From Marinobacterium lutimaris (GTDB taxonomy: Bacteria > Pseudomonadota > Gammaproteobacteria > Pseudomonadales > Balneatricaceae): 64,000 bases of DNA. A program made the position numbers and the translations under genes. The stretch spans positions 1 through 64,000 of the forward strand of contig NZ_FNVQ01000003.1 in the NCBI RefSeq assembly GCF_900108065.1. The letters are read 5' to 3'. Within the stretch, counting starts at the first letter, position 1. Each line of letters starts with the position of its first letter. Below the pieces are notes generated by a model. That model did not search any database. It worked only from the letters and a program-made list of their open reading frames with translations, and had not been told where the DNA came from. Positions 51,893 to 60,837 of this stretch are shown here, piece after piece.

Positions 51893-52984
51893 ATGCCTAT
51901 TTCAAAAACAGCGCATAAAATCGATATCGTTCCGACCTGGTCTTTTCGTGATGATCAGGGTCGCACACTCGACCCTCAGCTATTTATCCTGCTGCGACAT
52001 ATAGAGAAGGATAAAAAGCTCACCAGCGCCGCCGCCAAGGCCGGAATCTCCTATCGCCACGCCTGGAACCAACTCAACAAGTGGGCCGATTTTTTCGGCA
52101 CCCCACTGGTGGAGCTGGAGAAAGGCCGCGGCGCTCGCCTCACCGCGCTGGGCGATAAACTGCTTTGGGCGGAGAAACGCGTTATTGCCCGCCTGGAACC
52201 CCAGCTGGACAACATCACCTCCGAGCTCAACCTGGAACTTTCCCGATTACTAGAGGGTAGTAGGCCAAGCCTGCGTTTGCATGCCAGTCACGGTTACGCC
52301 GTGGAACTGCTGCCGCGCTTCGCCCAGGGGTTTGAACTGGATCTGCAGTATCGCCATGGTCAGGAGGCACTGGCGTCTCTCGCCAGAGAGCAGTGCGATA
52401 TGGCGGGCTTTCACCTGCCGGTGGAAGCGATCGATTCACAGATGCGGGCCCAGGCGCAGAAACTGCTCAAGCCTCGCGCCCATCGCATTATCCGCTTTAT
52501 CACCCGTCAGCAGGGGTTGATGGTACAGCCGGGCAACCCGCTCAATATCACCTCGATCAACGATCTGGCCCGGGAGGATATCCGCTTTATCAACCGCGAA
52601 CCGGGCTCAGGCACGCGGCAGCTGCTGGAAGCGCTGATGCATCGCGCATCGATTGAGGTCAACGAGTGGCTCGACAGCAGCGGCGTGGAGTACACCCACT
52701 CTGCAATCGCTGCCCATGTGGCCGCCGGCATGGCCGATACGGGGTTTGGTGTACAGGCCGCCGCCAGCCAATTCGGGCTCGACTTTATCCCGCTGGCGCA
52801 AGAGCAGTACCTGCTCGCCTGCCATCAGCGCACCCTGGGTATGCCCGCCGTCAAGACTCTGCTGAGCAACCTGCAAAGCGAAGCCTTCAGCAACGAGGTC
52901 GATAAACTCCCCGGCTACAGGGCAGAGCAAAGCGGGGAAATCTGCATGCCGGATGAGATTCTTTCCGGCGAATCCGGCATCTGA
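51893..52984 (+). CDS. ModE-like helix-turn-helix regulator with PBP-type ligand domain
   Basis: The 363-residue protein begins with a ModE/LysR-type winged helix (about 25-100: LTSAAAKAGISYRHAWNQLN and EKGRGARLTALGDKLLWAEK). A periplasmic-binding-protein-like domain follows (PBP_like family, about 115-340) with RHGQEALASLAREQCDMAGFH and REPGSGTRQLLEAL. Domain order fits one-component regulators that sense molybdate, tungstate or an organic ligand. Divergence from fds and repeated sites between them suggest it controls formate dehydrogenase. The ATG at 51893 has only a weak ribosome site. Confidence 0.87.
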   Translation: MPISKTAHKIDIVPTWSFRDDQGRTLDPQLFILLRHIEKDKKLTSAAAKAGISYRHAWNQLNKWADFFGTPLVELEKGRGARLTALGDKLLWAEKRVIARLEPQLDNITSELNLELSRLLEGSRPSLRLHASHGYAVELLPRFAQGFELDLQYRHGQEALASLAREQCDMAGFHLPVEAIDSQMRAQAQKLLKPRAHRIIRFITRQQGLMVQPGNPLNITSINDLAREDIRFINREPGSGTRQLLEALMHRASIEVNEWLDSSGVEYTHSAIAAHVAAGMADTGFGVQAAASQFGLDFIPLAQEQYLLACHQRTLGMPAVKTLLSNLQSEAFSNEVDKLPGYRAEQSGEICMPDEILSGESGI

Positions 52985-53034
52985 TTGCTAGGCTTGGAGA
53001 AAACACGCGACCACACGGCATAGGAGAGACCCGG

Positions 53035-53196
53035 ATGATCTACCTGACCGCGCTACTGTTTCTCGCAGGCTTAGGCATAGAGTTCGCCGGCCTGCTCGGT
53101 ATGGGCTGGAGCTGGATTATCGGCGGAGCCGCCATCACCCTCATTGGCGGGGTGTTTTGGGGAATTGCGCCACGGGGTAATGAAATGGAGCATTGA
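53035..53196 (+). CDS. Small two-helix membrane protein (53 aa)
   Basis: A short frame follows AGGAGA with about eight bases of spacing. The product is almost wholly hydrophobic, with two membrane helices (IYLTALLFLAGLGIEFAGLL and WIIGGAAITLIGGVFWGI) and a polar end. It lies 50 bases after the ModE-like gene on the same strand and may be co-transcribed. No function can be assigned. Confidence 0.6.
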   Translation: MIYLTALLFLAGLGIEFAGLLGMGWSWIIGGAAITLIGGVFWGIAPRGNEMEH

Positions 53197-53217
53197 GCTC
53201 TGTCTTGAACACAAAAG

Positions 53218-53306
53218 GTAGGAGGCGCGCCCTCGCGCCGATGGAACCCGGCACAGCAGTTATTTAAAACGCCGGTGGTTAATCGCGACGGGGGCGTCGC
53301 TCCTAC
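53218..53306. repeat. REP-like inverted pair (GTAGGA...TCCTAC)
   Basis: A GTAGGAGGCGCGCCC copy (from 53218) faces a copy ending GTCGCTCCTAC (53277-53306). The reverse complement of the second, GTAGGAGCGACGCCC then CGCGATTAACC, matches the cores in the tandem repeat at 1485 and 1587. Together they form a palindromic intergenic element. Confidence 0.7.
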
Positions 53307-53332
53307 GAATCAGCTTTAATCTTTCAGCGACA

Positions 53333-54328
53333 TCAGCCCTTCAACGACATCAAAATAGAAACCGCTTCCTGGCGCTGCTGCTGATCGTAAATATCGTTGG
53401 TAAACATCAGCTCGTTCACCGGGTAGGTCTCGATAATTTTCGACAGCTTCGACCTGAGAGTCTCGGGGCCACCACTCACCTGCAACCCAAGAAAATCCTC
53501 CACACCGGCGCGCTCGCGCGGGTTCCAGAGATCATCCATCGACTCGACGGGCGGTCGCAGCCAGAGCGGATCACCGCGCAACAGCGCCAGAATACGCTGT
53601 TTAGAACTGGTGCCGATAAAGCGCGCCTCTTCGTCGCTGTTCGCTGCAATTAACGGCAAACAGAGAATCGCATAGGGCTCTGGCATCGCTTCAGAGGGCG
53701 TGAAGTTGGCGTGATACAGCTCCAGCGCATCGCGGGCATAGCGCGGAGAGAAATGCCCCGCAAAGGCGTAAGGCAGACTTTTCGCCGCCGCCAGATGAGC
53801 GCTGAACATGCTGGAACCGAGAATCCAGATATCAACCTGACTCCCCTCGCCCGGTACCGCGTGTACACGGGCATCGGGATCAACAGGACCCAGAAGCTTC
53901 TGCAGCTGCTCCACTTCCTGTGGGAACTGCTCAGCGCGCATATCGTCACGGCGCAGTGCCCTTGAGGTCAGAGGATCCGTACCCGGTGCGCGCCCAAGGC
54001 CCAGGTCGATACGGCCCGGGTAGAGCGCATCCAGGGTACCGAACTGCTCGGCAACCACCAGCGGCGGATGGTTTGGCAGCATGATGCCGCCGGAGCCGAC
54101 ACGCATCCGCTCGGTGCAGCCAGCCACTGCACCTATCAGTACCGAGGTAGCGGAGCTGGCGATACCGCGCATGTTGTGGTGTTCCGCCAGCCAGAATCGA
54201 TGCACGCCGCTCTGGTCTGCGTGGCGTGCGAACTCGAGAGTGCCTTTCAGCGTATCCCCGGCCGTATCGCCGAGCCGCATGGGCGCCAGCTCAAGCAGGG
54301 AGAAAGGCGTTTCTTGCAGTAAATTCAT
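53333..54328 (-). CDS. LLM-class flavin-dependent oxidoreductase (luciferase-like)
   Basis: The 331-residue TIM-barrel protein belongs to the bacterial-luciferase-like family: FSLLELAPM at the start, [46 protein letters not shown] and [11 protein letters not shown]. Members use reduced flavin as co-substrate, and many conserved ones (YhbW-like) have unknown substrates. The ATG at 54328 has AAGGA about eight bases upstream and gives the usual N-terminus; an in-frame start at 54364 adds 12 non-family residues. Confidence 0.9.
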   Translation of the reverse strand: MNLLQETPFSLLELAPMRLGDTAGDTLKGTLEFARHADQSGVHRFWLAEHHNMRGIASSATSVLIGAVAGCTERMRVGSGGIMLPNHPPLVVAEQFGTLDALYPGRIDLGLGRAPGTDPLTSRALRRDDMRAEQFPQEVEQLQKLLGPVDPDARVHAVPGEGSQVDIWILGSSMFSAHLAAAKSLPYAFAGHFSPRYARDALELYHANFTPSEAMPEPYAILCLPLIAANSDEEARFIGTSSKQRILALLRGDPLWLRPPVESMDDLWNPRERAGVEDFLGLQVSGGPETLRSKLSKIIETYPVNELMFTNDIYDQQQRQEAVSILMSLKG

Positions 54329-54486
54329 GGCTCGTATCCTTATCTTAGGCTGCCATGATGCCATATCGAAAAAATACGATAAACATCAGCCGCGATACTG
54401 GCTCCCCAAGATTTTATGACCCAGACTCCAGACAGGCGCTCAAGCGATGCGTCGAAAAGAGGAAAGCCGCAGGCAAGGAGATCAGC

Positions 54487-54885
54487 ATGAACGAGTGGAT
54501 GAATCCCTGGTGGTGGATGGTCAACTCCCCTCTCAGCGGGGATGTAGACCAGTCGATTGCGCCGGTGACCCAGTGGTTTTCACCGCAGGTGGATGTCACC
54601 CTGGCGAGCAACCCGAAACTTGAATCGCTGATCACCCGCAGAGTCGCCAGCTACGGCAGCCAGTTGGGCACGCTCACCGACGCGGTGCTTGAGTTAGTGG
54701 AAGGGAAAGATTCAGAGTCGGCACAAAAGCTCAGGGAGCTGGCGGCAAAAATAGAAGAGGAGAAACAGCGTCTGCTGCTCAAGTCAGTCGGCGATCTGAA
54801 AACCTCGCTCAACGCTCTGAAGCAGAACAACCCCGAAGTCTTCGACCAACTGCTCGCAGACATCGGGGCGGAGCCGATTAAATGA
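54487..54885 (+). CDS. Hypothetical helical protein (132 aa)
   Basis: The protein begins with a Trp-rich stretch (MNEWMNPWWWMVNSPLSG) and continues into long amphipathic helices with coiled-coil-like Leu/Lys/Glu patterns (KLRELAAKIEEEKQRLLLKS). The ATG at 54487 has GGAG six bases upstream. No signal peptide is seen. A phasin-like or polymer-surface role is conceivable from the amphipathic helix pattern, but I do not recognise the family. Confidence 0.7.
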   Translation: MNEWMNPWWWMVNSPLSGDVDQSIAPVTQWFSPQVDVTLASNPKLESLITRRVASYGSQLGTLTDAVLELVEGKDSESAQKLRELAAKIEEEKQRLLLKSVGDLKTSLNALKQNNPEVFDQLLADIGAEPIK

Positions 54886-54946
54886 CAAAAATACGCAGTA
54901 GCATCTCGTAACTGGGTACTCGCTTCTGTGTCCTGGTTTTGTGGTA

Positions 54947-55126
54947 CTAGCCTTTGGGCCCGAACAGGAACCAGAGCAACAGACCCAGCAACGGCAACAG
55001 CAGAATCACGACGATCCAAAGTACTTTGGCTCCAGTGGTCGCGTTGCTCTGTACCGTTTTAACAATAGCCAGCACATCCAGTACCAGCAGAATCAAACCA
55101 AACAGTCCTGAAACTTCTACACCCAT
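54947..55126 (-). CDS. PLDc_N-type small membrane protein (59 aa)
   Basis: The 59-residue protein has two membrane helices separated by a short polar turn (AIVKTVQSNATTGAKVLWIV) and ends LLWFLFGPKG. This is the short PLDc_N (cardiolipin-synthase N-terminal) pattern found as stand-alone proteins. AGAGGGATCAAC precedes the ATG. Its function is unknown. It is convergent with the helical protein gene. Confidence 0.75.
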   Translation of the reverse strand: MGVEVSGLFGLILLVLDVLAIVKTVQSNATTGAKVLWIVVILLLPLLGLLLWFLFGPKG

Positions 55127-55383
55127 GTTGATCCCTCTTATGCAGTTTCTGACGTTTACTTCGGGTTTCTCTGTTACCGGTTTTTAGACTAACACGCTGA
55201 CCGACAGGTTCAATCGACCGCAAAAAGATCGATCCTGATCAGTATCTCGCCTATATTACAAACACTTATCCGGGTTACGACAAACCGACGCAGATGCTAC
55301 ATTAGCTAAGCAGCCTGCGGCGCGCTCGCGCAGGAACTCTACCCAAACGCTTCAAGGACCCGAGAACTTTAGGTGGATAATTC

Positions 55384-56010
55384 ATGAAGATCTTCAGTAA
55401 TAGTTTCAACAACGGTGAAACCATTCCCAGCCGTTACTGTTTTGCGCGCATCGATCCGGATACCCACGTGACCCTGGCGGAAAATCTCAACCCGCACCTT
55501 ATCTGGAGCGAGTTTCCCGAAGGCACCAAGTCCTTCGCCCTGATCTGCCACGATCCGGATGCGCCCAGCGTTGCCGACGATGCCAACCAGGAGGGACGCA
55601 CCATTCCCGCCAGCCTGCCGCGGGCCGATTTCTATCACTGGGTGCTGTTCAATATCCCGGCATCGGTCACCGAGATTACCGAGGGCAGCCAATGCAGTAG
55701 CGTTACCGCCAAGGGCAAGGCTGGCCCCGATGCGCCCGGCGGTATGAGCCACGGCATCAACTCTTATACCCAGTGGTTCGCCGGCGACGCCGATATGGAA
55801 GGCAGCTACTTTGGTTACGACGGCCCCTGCCCGCCCTGGAACGATGAGATCCCGCACCACTACGTGTTCAGCATTTACGCGCTGGATGTGGAGAGCATCG
55901 ACGCGCAACCCGGTGTTGATGGTGAAACCCTCTACGAAGAGCTTGAGATCCATATTCTCGATGGCGCCGCCATCACCGGCACCTATACACTGAACCCGTC
56001 CGTCGCCTGA
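55384..56010 (+). CDS. YbhB/YbcL-family (PEBP-like) protein
   Basis: The 208-residue protein has the phosphatidylethanolamine-binding-protein fold motifs: LIWSEFPEGTKSFALICHDPDAP near the start, FYHWVLFNIP in the middle, and GPCPPWNDEIPHHYVFSIYAL. The conserved Asp, His and Pro residues form the anion-binding pocket. Bacterial members are of unknown role. AGGTGGA lies about eight bases before the ATG. No signal peptide is visible. Confidence 0.9.
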   Translation: MKIFSNSFNNGETIPSRYCFARIDPDTHVTLAENLNPHLIWSEFPEGTKSFALICHDPDAPSVADDANQEGRTIPASLPRADFYHWVLFNIPASVTEITEGSQCSSVTAKGKAGPDAPGGMSHGINSYTQWFAGDADMEGSYFGYDGPCPPWNDEIPHHYVFSIYALDVESIDAQPGVDGETLYEELEIHILDGAAITGTYTLNPSVA

Positions 56011-56099
56011 ATAACGGATGCCGGCCCGGTAACGGCCGGGTCGTGACTGTCGGTCCGCCACCCCTTCCGGGTGGCGACATGCTCTGAGGAATACCGGCA

Positions 56100-58628
56100 T
56101 TGGAAGCTATGCACCCTGTTCCGCAGCTGGTGGCTGTGATTTTTGTGTTGCTGCTGACCGCCCTGAGCGTAAACCTGCTGGCCCGGCGCAGCGGCCTTCC
56201 CTACACGGTGCTACTGGTGCTGGTCGGTATCGGCATCAGCTTTCTCAGCGACAATGTACCATCGCTGGCGAATATGGAATCGGCGCTGAGTATTTCGCCC
56301 GACCTGATTCTGTTTGTATTTCTCCCTACCCTGATTTTCGAGTCGAGCTATAACCTCGACACCGCGCTGCTTAGGCGCAACAGCGTACAGATTCTCGCTC
56401 TGGCGATACCGGGACTGCTGCTCTCCACCGGATTGATCGGCGTGATCATCTGGCAGGCGCTGGATATCGGCCTGGTCGCCTCACTGTTGCTGGGCGCTAT
56501 TCTCAGCGCCACCGACCCCGTCGCCGTAATCGCGCTGTTCCGTCAGGTAGGCGCGCCGGGCCGGCTATCGACGCTGATCGAGGGCGAGAGCCTCTTCAAC
56601 GACGCCACCGCCCTCGTGGTTTCAAAAATCCTGCTCAGCATTCTGGCCGTCGGCGCCATCTCTGGCCCCCAGTTGGCGGGCGGTGTGGTCGACTTTTTCG
56701 TCCTCTTTGCCGGCGGCCTCGCCTTCGGCGTGGCACTGGGCTATATCTGCGGACTGTTTATCGGCTGGCTTGATTCCAACCCGGTGTTCGAGATCAGCCT
56801 GACCATCGCTGCCGCTTACCTGGCCTTTCTGATCGCCGAAGAGGTGCTGCATATCAGTGGCGTTATGGCCACGCTGGGCGCCGGCCTGCTGCTCGGTTCC
56901 TGGGGACGGCTGCGCATCAGCGCCTCGGTTCAGGACTCTCTGGGGCACTTCTGGGACGTGCTTTCCTTCGTCTCCAACGCACTGCTGTTCCTGCTGCTGG
57001 GGATGCAGGTCGACCTGCTGGAGCTGGCCCGCTCCTGGGACCTAATTCTCTGGGTGGTGCTGGCGATGCTGGTATCGCGAGCGATCGTGATTTTCGCACT
57101 GCTGCCTCTGTTTGACCGCCTGCCCGGCGTTAAACCTGTGGGATTTGGCTACCGCTTCATCATGTTCTGGGGCGGACTGCGCGGCGCCATCGCACTGGCT
57201 ATCGTGCTCAGCCTCACCGACTACCCGTTCAAGGATCTTTTCGTCGCCCTGGTGACCGGCGCAGTGCTGTTTACCCTGTTGGTCCAGGGCCTGACAATAA
57301 AACCTGTGCTGTCGCTACTGGGCCTCGACAAAGCCTCGCTAGCCGACCGGCTGGCCCTGTTTGAACGCGACCTGGAAGCGCACCAGCTCGCCATCGAGCG
57401 ACTGCCGGCGTTGCAGAAAGGCGGTATGTTCTCGAGCCGCATCGCGCATCGTCTGAGTCTTAGAAGCCGCCAGGCGATCAGCAAGGCAAAGCGCAAGATC
57501 AAGCGTTTCAGGCAGCGTGAACTGGGTCACGACGAAGAGCTGAACCTGTTTTTCCTGCGCGCCCTGGCGGAAGAGAAAAGCCACTACCAGCAGATGTTTG
57601 ATGCCGGCCATATCAGCGAAGGCAGCATGCGTCGCCTGCTACTGGTACTGGATCATCAGATCGACACCCTGAAATACGGCAACGGCTTTGAAGATATCAA
57701 TGGTCATCGCCACTACGAGTTTATCGAGCACTGGCTGTTCCGGCTGATCGGCGACCGCACACCGCTGCAGCCGATGGTTGAGCGCCTGCGCATCAGTCAT
57801 ATCAACCGCTATTACGAGGTGGTCTGGGGGCATTTCCAGGGCAGCCGACACGTACTTAACTCGCTGGAGCAACTGGCGCAGCTGGAATCGACGCCCAGGG
57901 ATATCGTTGACCAGGTACTGGAGCGTTTCCGCCATTGGAATAACCTGGCCTCCGATAAACTGCACCGGCTCAATCAGGACTTCCCCGAACTGGCGCGCCT
58001 GCTTCAGGAGCGCCTGGGTAAACGAATCGTACTGCTGGCTGAAATAGATACCACCCGGGAGCAAGCCAGGCTCGGCACCCTGGCAAAGGGGGCAGCGGAA
58101 CAGATCGAGGTTTCGCTCCAGCGCCAGCTGAAAGGGCTGCGTGGACTGCCAATTCCGCAACTGGATGATGACCCTGCCAAACTACTGCGCCGGGTGCCTC
58201 TGTTCAGCCGCCTTTCGCAACCCGAGCTGGAAAAGATAGCCAGCCATTGCGAGGCACTGACGCTGGAGAAACATGACCAGTTGATTCAGCAGGGCAGCCG
58301 CAGTGACCGCCTGTATATCGTCAGCCGGGGAATTATCCGCCTGCACAGCACGTGTAACGCCAGCGAGCAGCACTTGAGCACCCTGATCGCGGGAGACTCC
58401 TTCGGCGAATCGGCTCTGATGGGAGAACTGCGCGCACCGGACACCTCAATGGTGGCACAGACGCCGGCCCGGCTTTATACCCTGAGTCGCGAGCACCTGA
58501 ACCAGCTGATGGCGGCAAATCCGGAGATGGCGAGCAGGCTGAGGCGCAGCGATGCCCGTCAGCGGCAGATACATGGGATTGAAGCAGCGTCGACGGCAAC
58601 GGCACCGGGGGATCGGGATCGGGGATAG
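56100..58628 (+). CDS. CPA1-type Na+/H+ antiporter with C-terminal cyclic-nucleotide-binding domain
   Basis: The 842-residue protein has an NhaP/CPA1 membrane domain (about 1-410) with GAILSATDPVAVIALFRQVGAP and EGESLFNDATALVV, which carry the conserved Asp pair of ion exchangers. A long cytoplasmic helical region follows (about 415-690), then a cNMP-binding/Crp-like domain (about 695-810: GDSFGESALMGELRAP). The layout resembles plant SOS1. The start is TTG at 56100, with GAGGA eight bases upstream. It would help pH and sodium homeostasis, perhaps gated by a cyclic nucleotide. Confidence 0.9.
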   Translation: MEAMHPVPQLVAVIFVLLLTALSVNLLARRSGLPYTVLLVLVGIGISFLSDNVPSLANMESALSISPDLILFVFLPTLIFESSYNLDTALLRRNSVQILALAIPGLLLSTGLIGVIIWQALDIGLVASLLLGAILSATDPVAVIALFRQVGAPGRLSTLIEGESLFNDATALVVSKILLSILAVGAISGPQLAGGVVDFFVLFAGGLAFGVALGYICGLFIGWLDSNPVFEISLTIAAAYLAFLIAEEVLHISGVMATLGAGLLLGSWGRLRISASVQDSLGHFWDVLSFVSNALLFLLLGMQVDLLELARSWDLILWVVLAMLVSRAIVIFALLPLFDRLPGVKPVGFGYRFIMFWGGLRGAIALAIVLSLTDYPFKDLFVALVTGAVLFTLLVQGLTIKPVLSLLGLDKASLADRLALFERDLEAHQLAIERLPALQKGGMFSSRIAHRLSLRSRQAISKAKRKIKRFRQRELGHDEELNLFFLRALAEEKSHYQQMFDAGHISEGSMRRLLLVLDHQIDTLKYGNGFEDINGHRHYEFIEHWLFRLIGDRTPLQPMVERLRISHINRYYEVVWGHFQGSRHVLNSLEQLAQLESTPRDIVDQVLERFRHWNNLASDKLHRLNQDFPELARLLQERLGKRIVLLAEIDTTREQARLGTLAKGAAEQIEVSLQRQLKGLRGLPIPQLDDDPAKLLRRVPLFSRLSQPELEKIASHCEALTLEKHDQLIQQGSRSDRLYIVSRGIIRLHSTCNASEQHLSTLIAGDSFGESALMGELRAPDTSMVAQTPARLYTLSREHLNQLMAANPEMASRLRRSDARQRQIHGIEAASTATAPGDRDRG

Positions 58629-58643
58629 ACGAGAACTGGCCGC

Positions 58644-60386
58644 TCAGCCAGCCTCGTATGCAGCCTCGATCACCCGGTCACGCCCTTCCCGCTTGGCTTT
58701 GTAGAGCGCCTCATCCGCTTTAGCGAACAGGTTATCGACCCGCGACACGCTGCCAGGCCAACTGGCCACGCCCACTGACAGGGTAATACGTGGCAAGGCG
58801 CGTCCATCCAGGGTTATATCATTCTCTGCCACTGCACGGCGCAGCTCTTCCGCACGCGCCACCGCATCCATGCTGCTTGCTCCCGGCATCAGCACGACAA
58901 ACTCTTCACCGCCGTAGCGACAGGCCAGATCGCTCTGACGGAACGCCTGCTTCATCTTGATACCAACCTGGCGCAGCGCCTCATCACCCGCCGCATGTCC
59001 CTGGGTGTCGTTAAAGTGCTTGAACTGATCGATATCGCAGATCAGCAAAGACAGCGGGCAACCCTGACGCTTGGAGCGGGAGGCCTCACGCATGAAAGAC
59101 TCATCGAAGAAACGCCGGTTTTTCAACTTGGTCAGCGGATCCTCATAGGAGAGCAGCTCAAGCTCTGCGGTACGCTCCTTGACCTGTCGATCCAGGGATT
59201 CGTTCAGGCTCTTGAGCTCGCGCTGAGTCTGGTTGAAATGGATCACCGCTATCAGCACCACAACCACAGAGAACGCCAGCGACCCCCAGGGAATGGGCAC
59301 CTTCACCCAGGGCAGGAACTTATGCGCTACGCCCATATCCACCAGCAGCAGCGCCGCGAACAGACCATAGCTGGCAAGCACCGCCCACTGCTGACGACTG
59401 AAACCTGACAGCCCCCTGAGCGCGGGCAAAAACAGCAGCACCAACGACACCGCAAACAAAAAATCAAAGGCGGGATAGGTATTGCTCAGCTCAATAATGC
59501 CGGCCAGGCTGCCACCGATCGCCAGCACGATATAAGCCACCGATACCCAGCGCACCACTCGATAGAGACGTACCGAGCGATCCTTGAACCAGGTTTCCAT
59601 CAGCAGGGCCATCGCCACCGGCATCAGGAAATAACCCAGGGCGCCGACGTAATCCCAGAGCAGCGGTGCATTCAACAGCACCTGGGACACCGGGCTGCCG
59701 GGGATCACCATCCCGGCCGCACTTAACGAATAAAGCGCGACCGAGATAAACATGCGCCGTTCGGTCTGCATGCAGGCCAGAATCACCGCCAGCAGAGCGA
59801 TCACCAGGCTGAAGACACCAACGATAATCCCCTCCAGCGACTCGTTGATCACCGAGGAGATCAACTCGCTACGCTCGGTAATTTTGATCTCGCCCCAGAG
59901 GCCGATGTTCTTGTAATCGGAGAAGATACGCAGGTAGAGCGGTTTACCGAGACTATCCGCCGGCAGCTCCATCATGTGCCAGGGCCAGCCCTCAAATGTG
60001 CCCCTGCCCTGTTCGTCGAAATGGCCATAGCTGTAAATCGTGCGGCCATCGACATAAGCCTCGACGATCAGGTCGACACTGGAGATATAGAGCACCGGAT
60101 CACGCCAGTTGCCCTCCGGCAGCTGCACGCGGAACCAGATATTTTCTTTATCCGCCCGGTCAGGCGGATCGGCAGGGAAATGGATGGCATGCCAGTTTTG
60201 CAGCTCAGGTTCCTGAGTCCATAGCGGAACCCCGTTGCTATCAAACGGAGAATCACCCCAACGATAGGACCAGCCACTATCAAGTTTGACTGTGTCTGCA
60301 GCGACCCAGGCAGACAGGAAGAGCAGAGGAAACAGCAGCAACCTTATCAGCACAACGCGACCCGATATTCCGGGGCAAGGCCCCAA
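58644..60386 (-). CDS. Membrane diguanylate cyclase with 7TMR-DISM-like sensor
   Basis: The 580-residue protein has a signal or anchor sequence, a periplasmic beta-rich domain (about 30-180), seven hydrophobic helices (about 185-385), a short coiled coil (QTQRELKSLNESLDRQVKER) and a GGDEF domain. The active site is intact (YGGEEF), with an RQSD inhibitory site five residues upstream, so it should make cyclic di-GMP under product feedback. The start is unsure: TTG at 60386 lacks a ribosome site, and a GTG about eleven codons further in is possible. Confidence 0.9.
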   Translation of the reverse strand: MGPCPGISGRVVLIRLLLFPLLFLSAWVAADTVKLDSGWSYRWGDSPFDSNGVPLWTQEPELQNWHAIHFPADPPDRADKENIWFRVQLPEGNWRDPVLYISSVDLIVEAYVDGRTIYSYGHFDEQGRGTFEGWPWHMMELPADSLGKPLYLRIFSDYKNIGLWGEIKITERSELISSVINESLEGIIVGVFSLVIALLAVILACMQTERRMFISVALYSLSAAGMVIPGSPVSQVLLNAPLLWDYVGALGYFLMPVAMALLMETWFKDRSVRLYRVVRWVSVAYIVLAIGGSLAGIIELSNTYPAFDFLFAVSLVLLFLPALRGLSGFSRQQWAVLASYGLFAALLLVDMGVAHKFLPWVKVPIPWGSLAFSVVVVLIAVIHFNQTQRELKSLNESLDRQVKERTAELELLSYEDPLTKLKNRRFFDESFMREASRSKRQGCPLSLLICDIDQFKHFNDTQGHAAGDEALRQVGIKMKQAFRQSDLACRYGGEEFVVLMPGASSMDAVARAEELRRAVAENDITLDGRALPRITLSVGVASWPGSVSRVDNLFAKADEALYKAKREGRDRVIEAAYEAG

Positions 60387-60837
60387 CTAAGGATAAACCG
60401 ACCCGGCACCTCCCTTGCCGCGCCGATGGTAACTTCAGCACTCATGCTAACTCTATCCAAGGGCCACTGTAGTCGCCATGTTTTTATGAAGAAATCTGAC
60501 GGACCGGCCAGATAAAATGTTACTTATATGCAACAAATTATATCAATGCAAGTTCTATTAATTAACAAACGAATATGTCAGCTGATCAGCCGCTATCAGC
60601 CCGTTGAGAACCCCTCTACAGACCCAGCGGATGATGAGATTAAGACGCGATTTTATTACGCCTGGGGAGCTCCAGGAATGAAAGCCAGGAAGGATAGTCA
60701 GTAACAGGAAATCAGTAACAGAAAGTCAGGAACGAAAACAGAGCCGGGAAGCCATAAAACTGGTACTACGCCAGCTTTAGCAACCTTCGACAAACGCTGG
60801 CCACTGCATGACGCAGGCAGCCAGCGTTTAACCGAAA
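60387..60837. other. Intergenic region between diguanylate cyclase and TRAP3 genes
   Basis: About 450 bases with an AT-rich centre (60520-60580). A hairpin (60792-60829) follows the TRAP3 stop on the minus strand. A short open frame at 60698-60919 overlaps dctM and has no support. Nothing else is recognisable. Confidence 0.5.
60792..60829 (-). terminator. Possible terminator of the TRAP3 operon
   Basis: AAACGCTGG (60792-60800) pairs with CCAGCGTTT (60821-60829), and CTGC/GCAG pair inside the loop. It lies nine bases past the dctM stop on the minus strand. The T-run is short (GTTTG). Confidence 0.55.
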
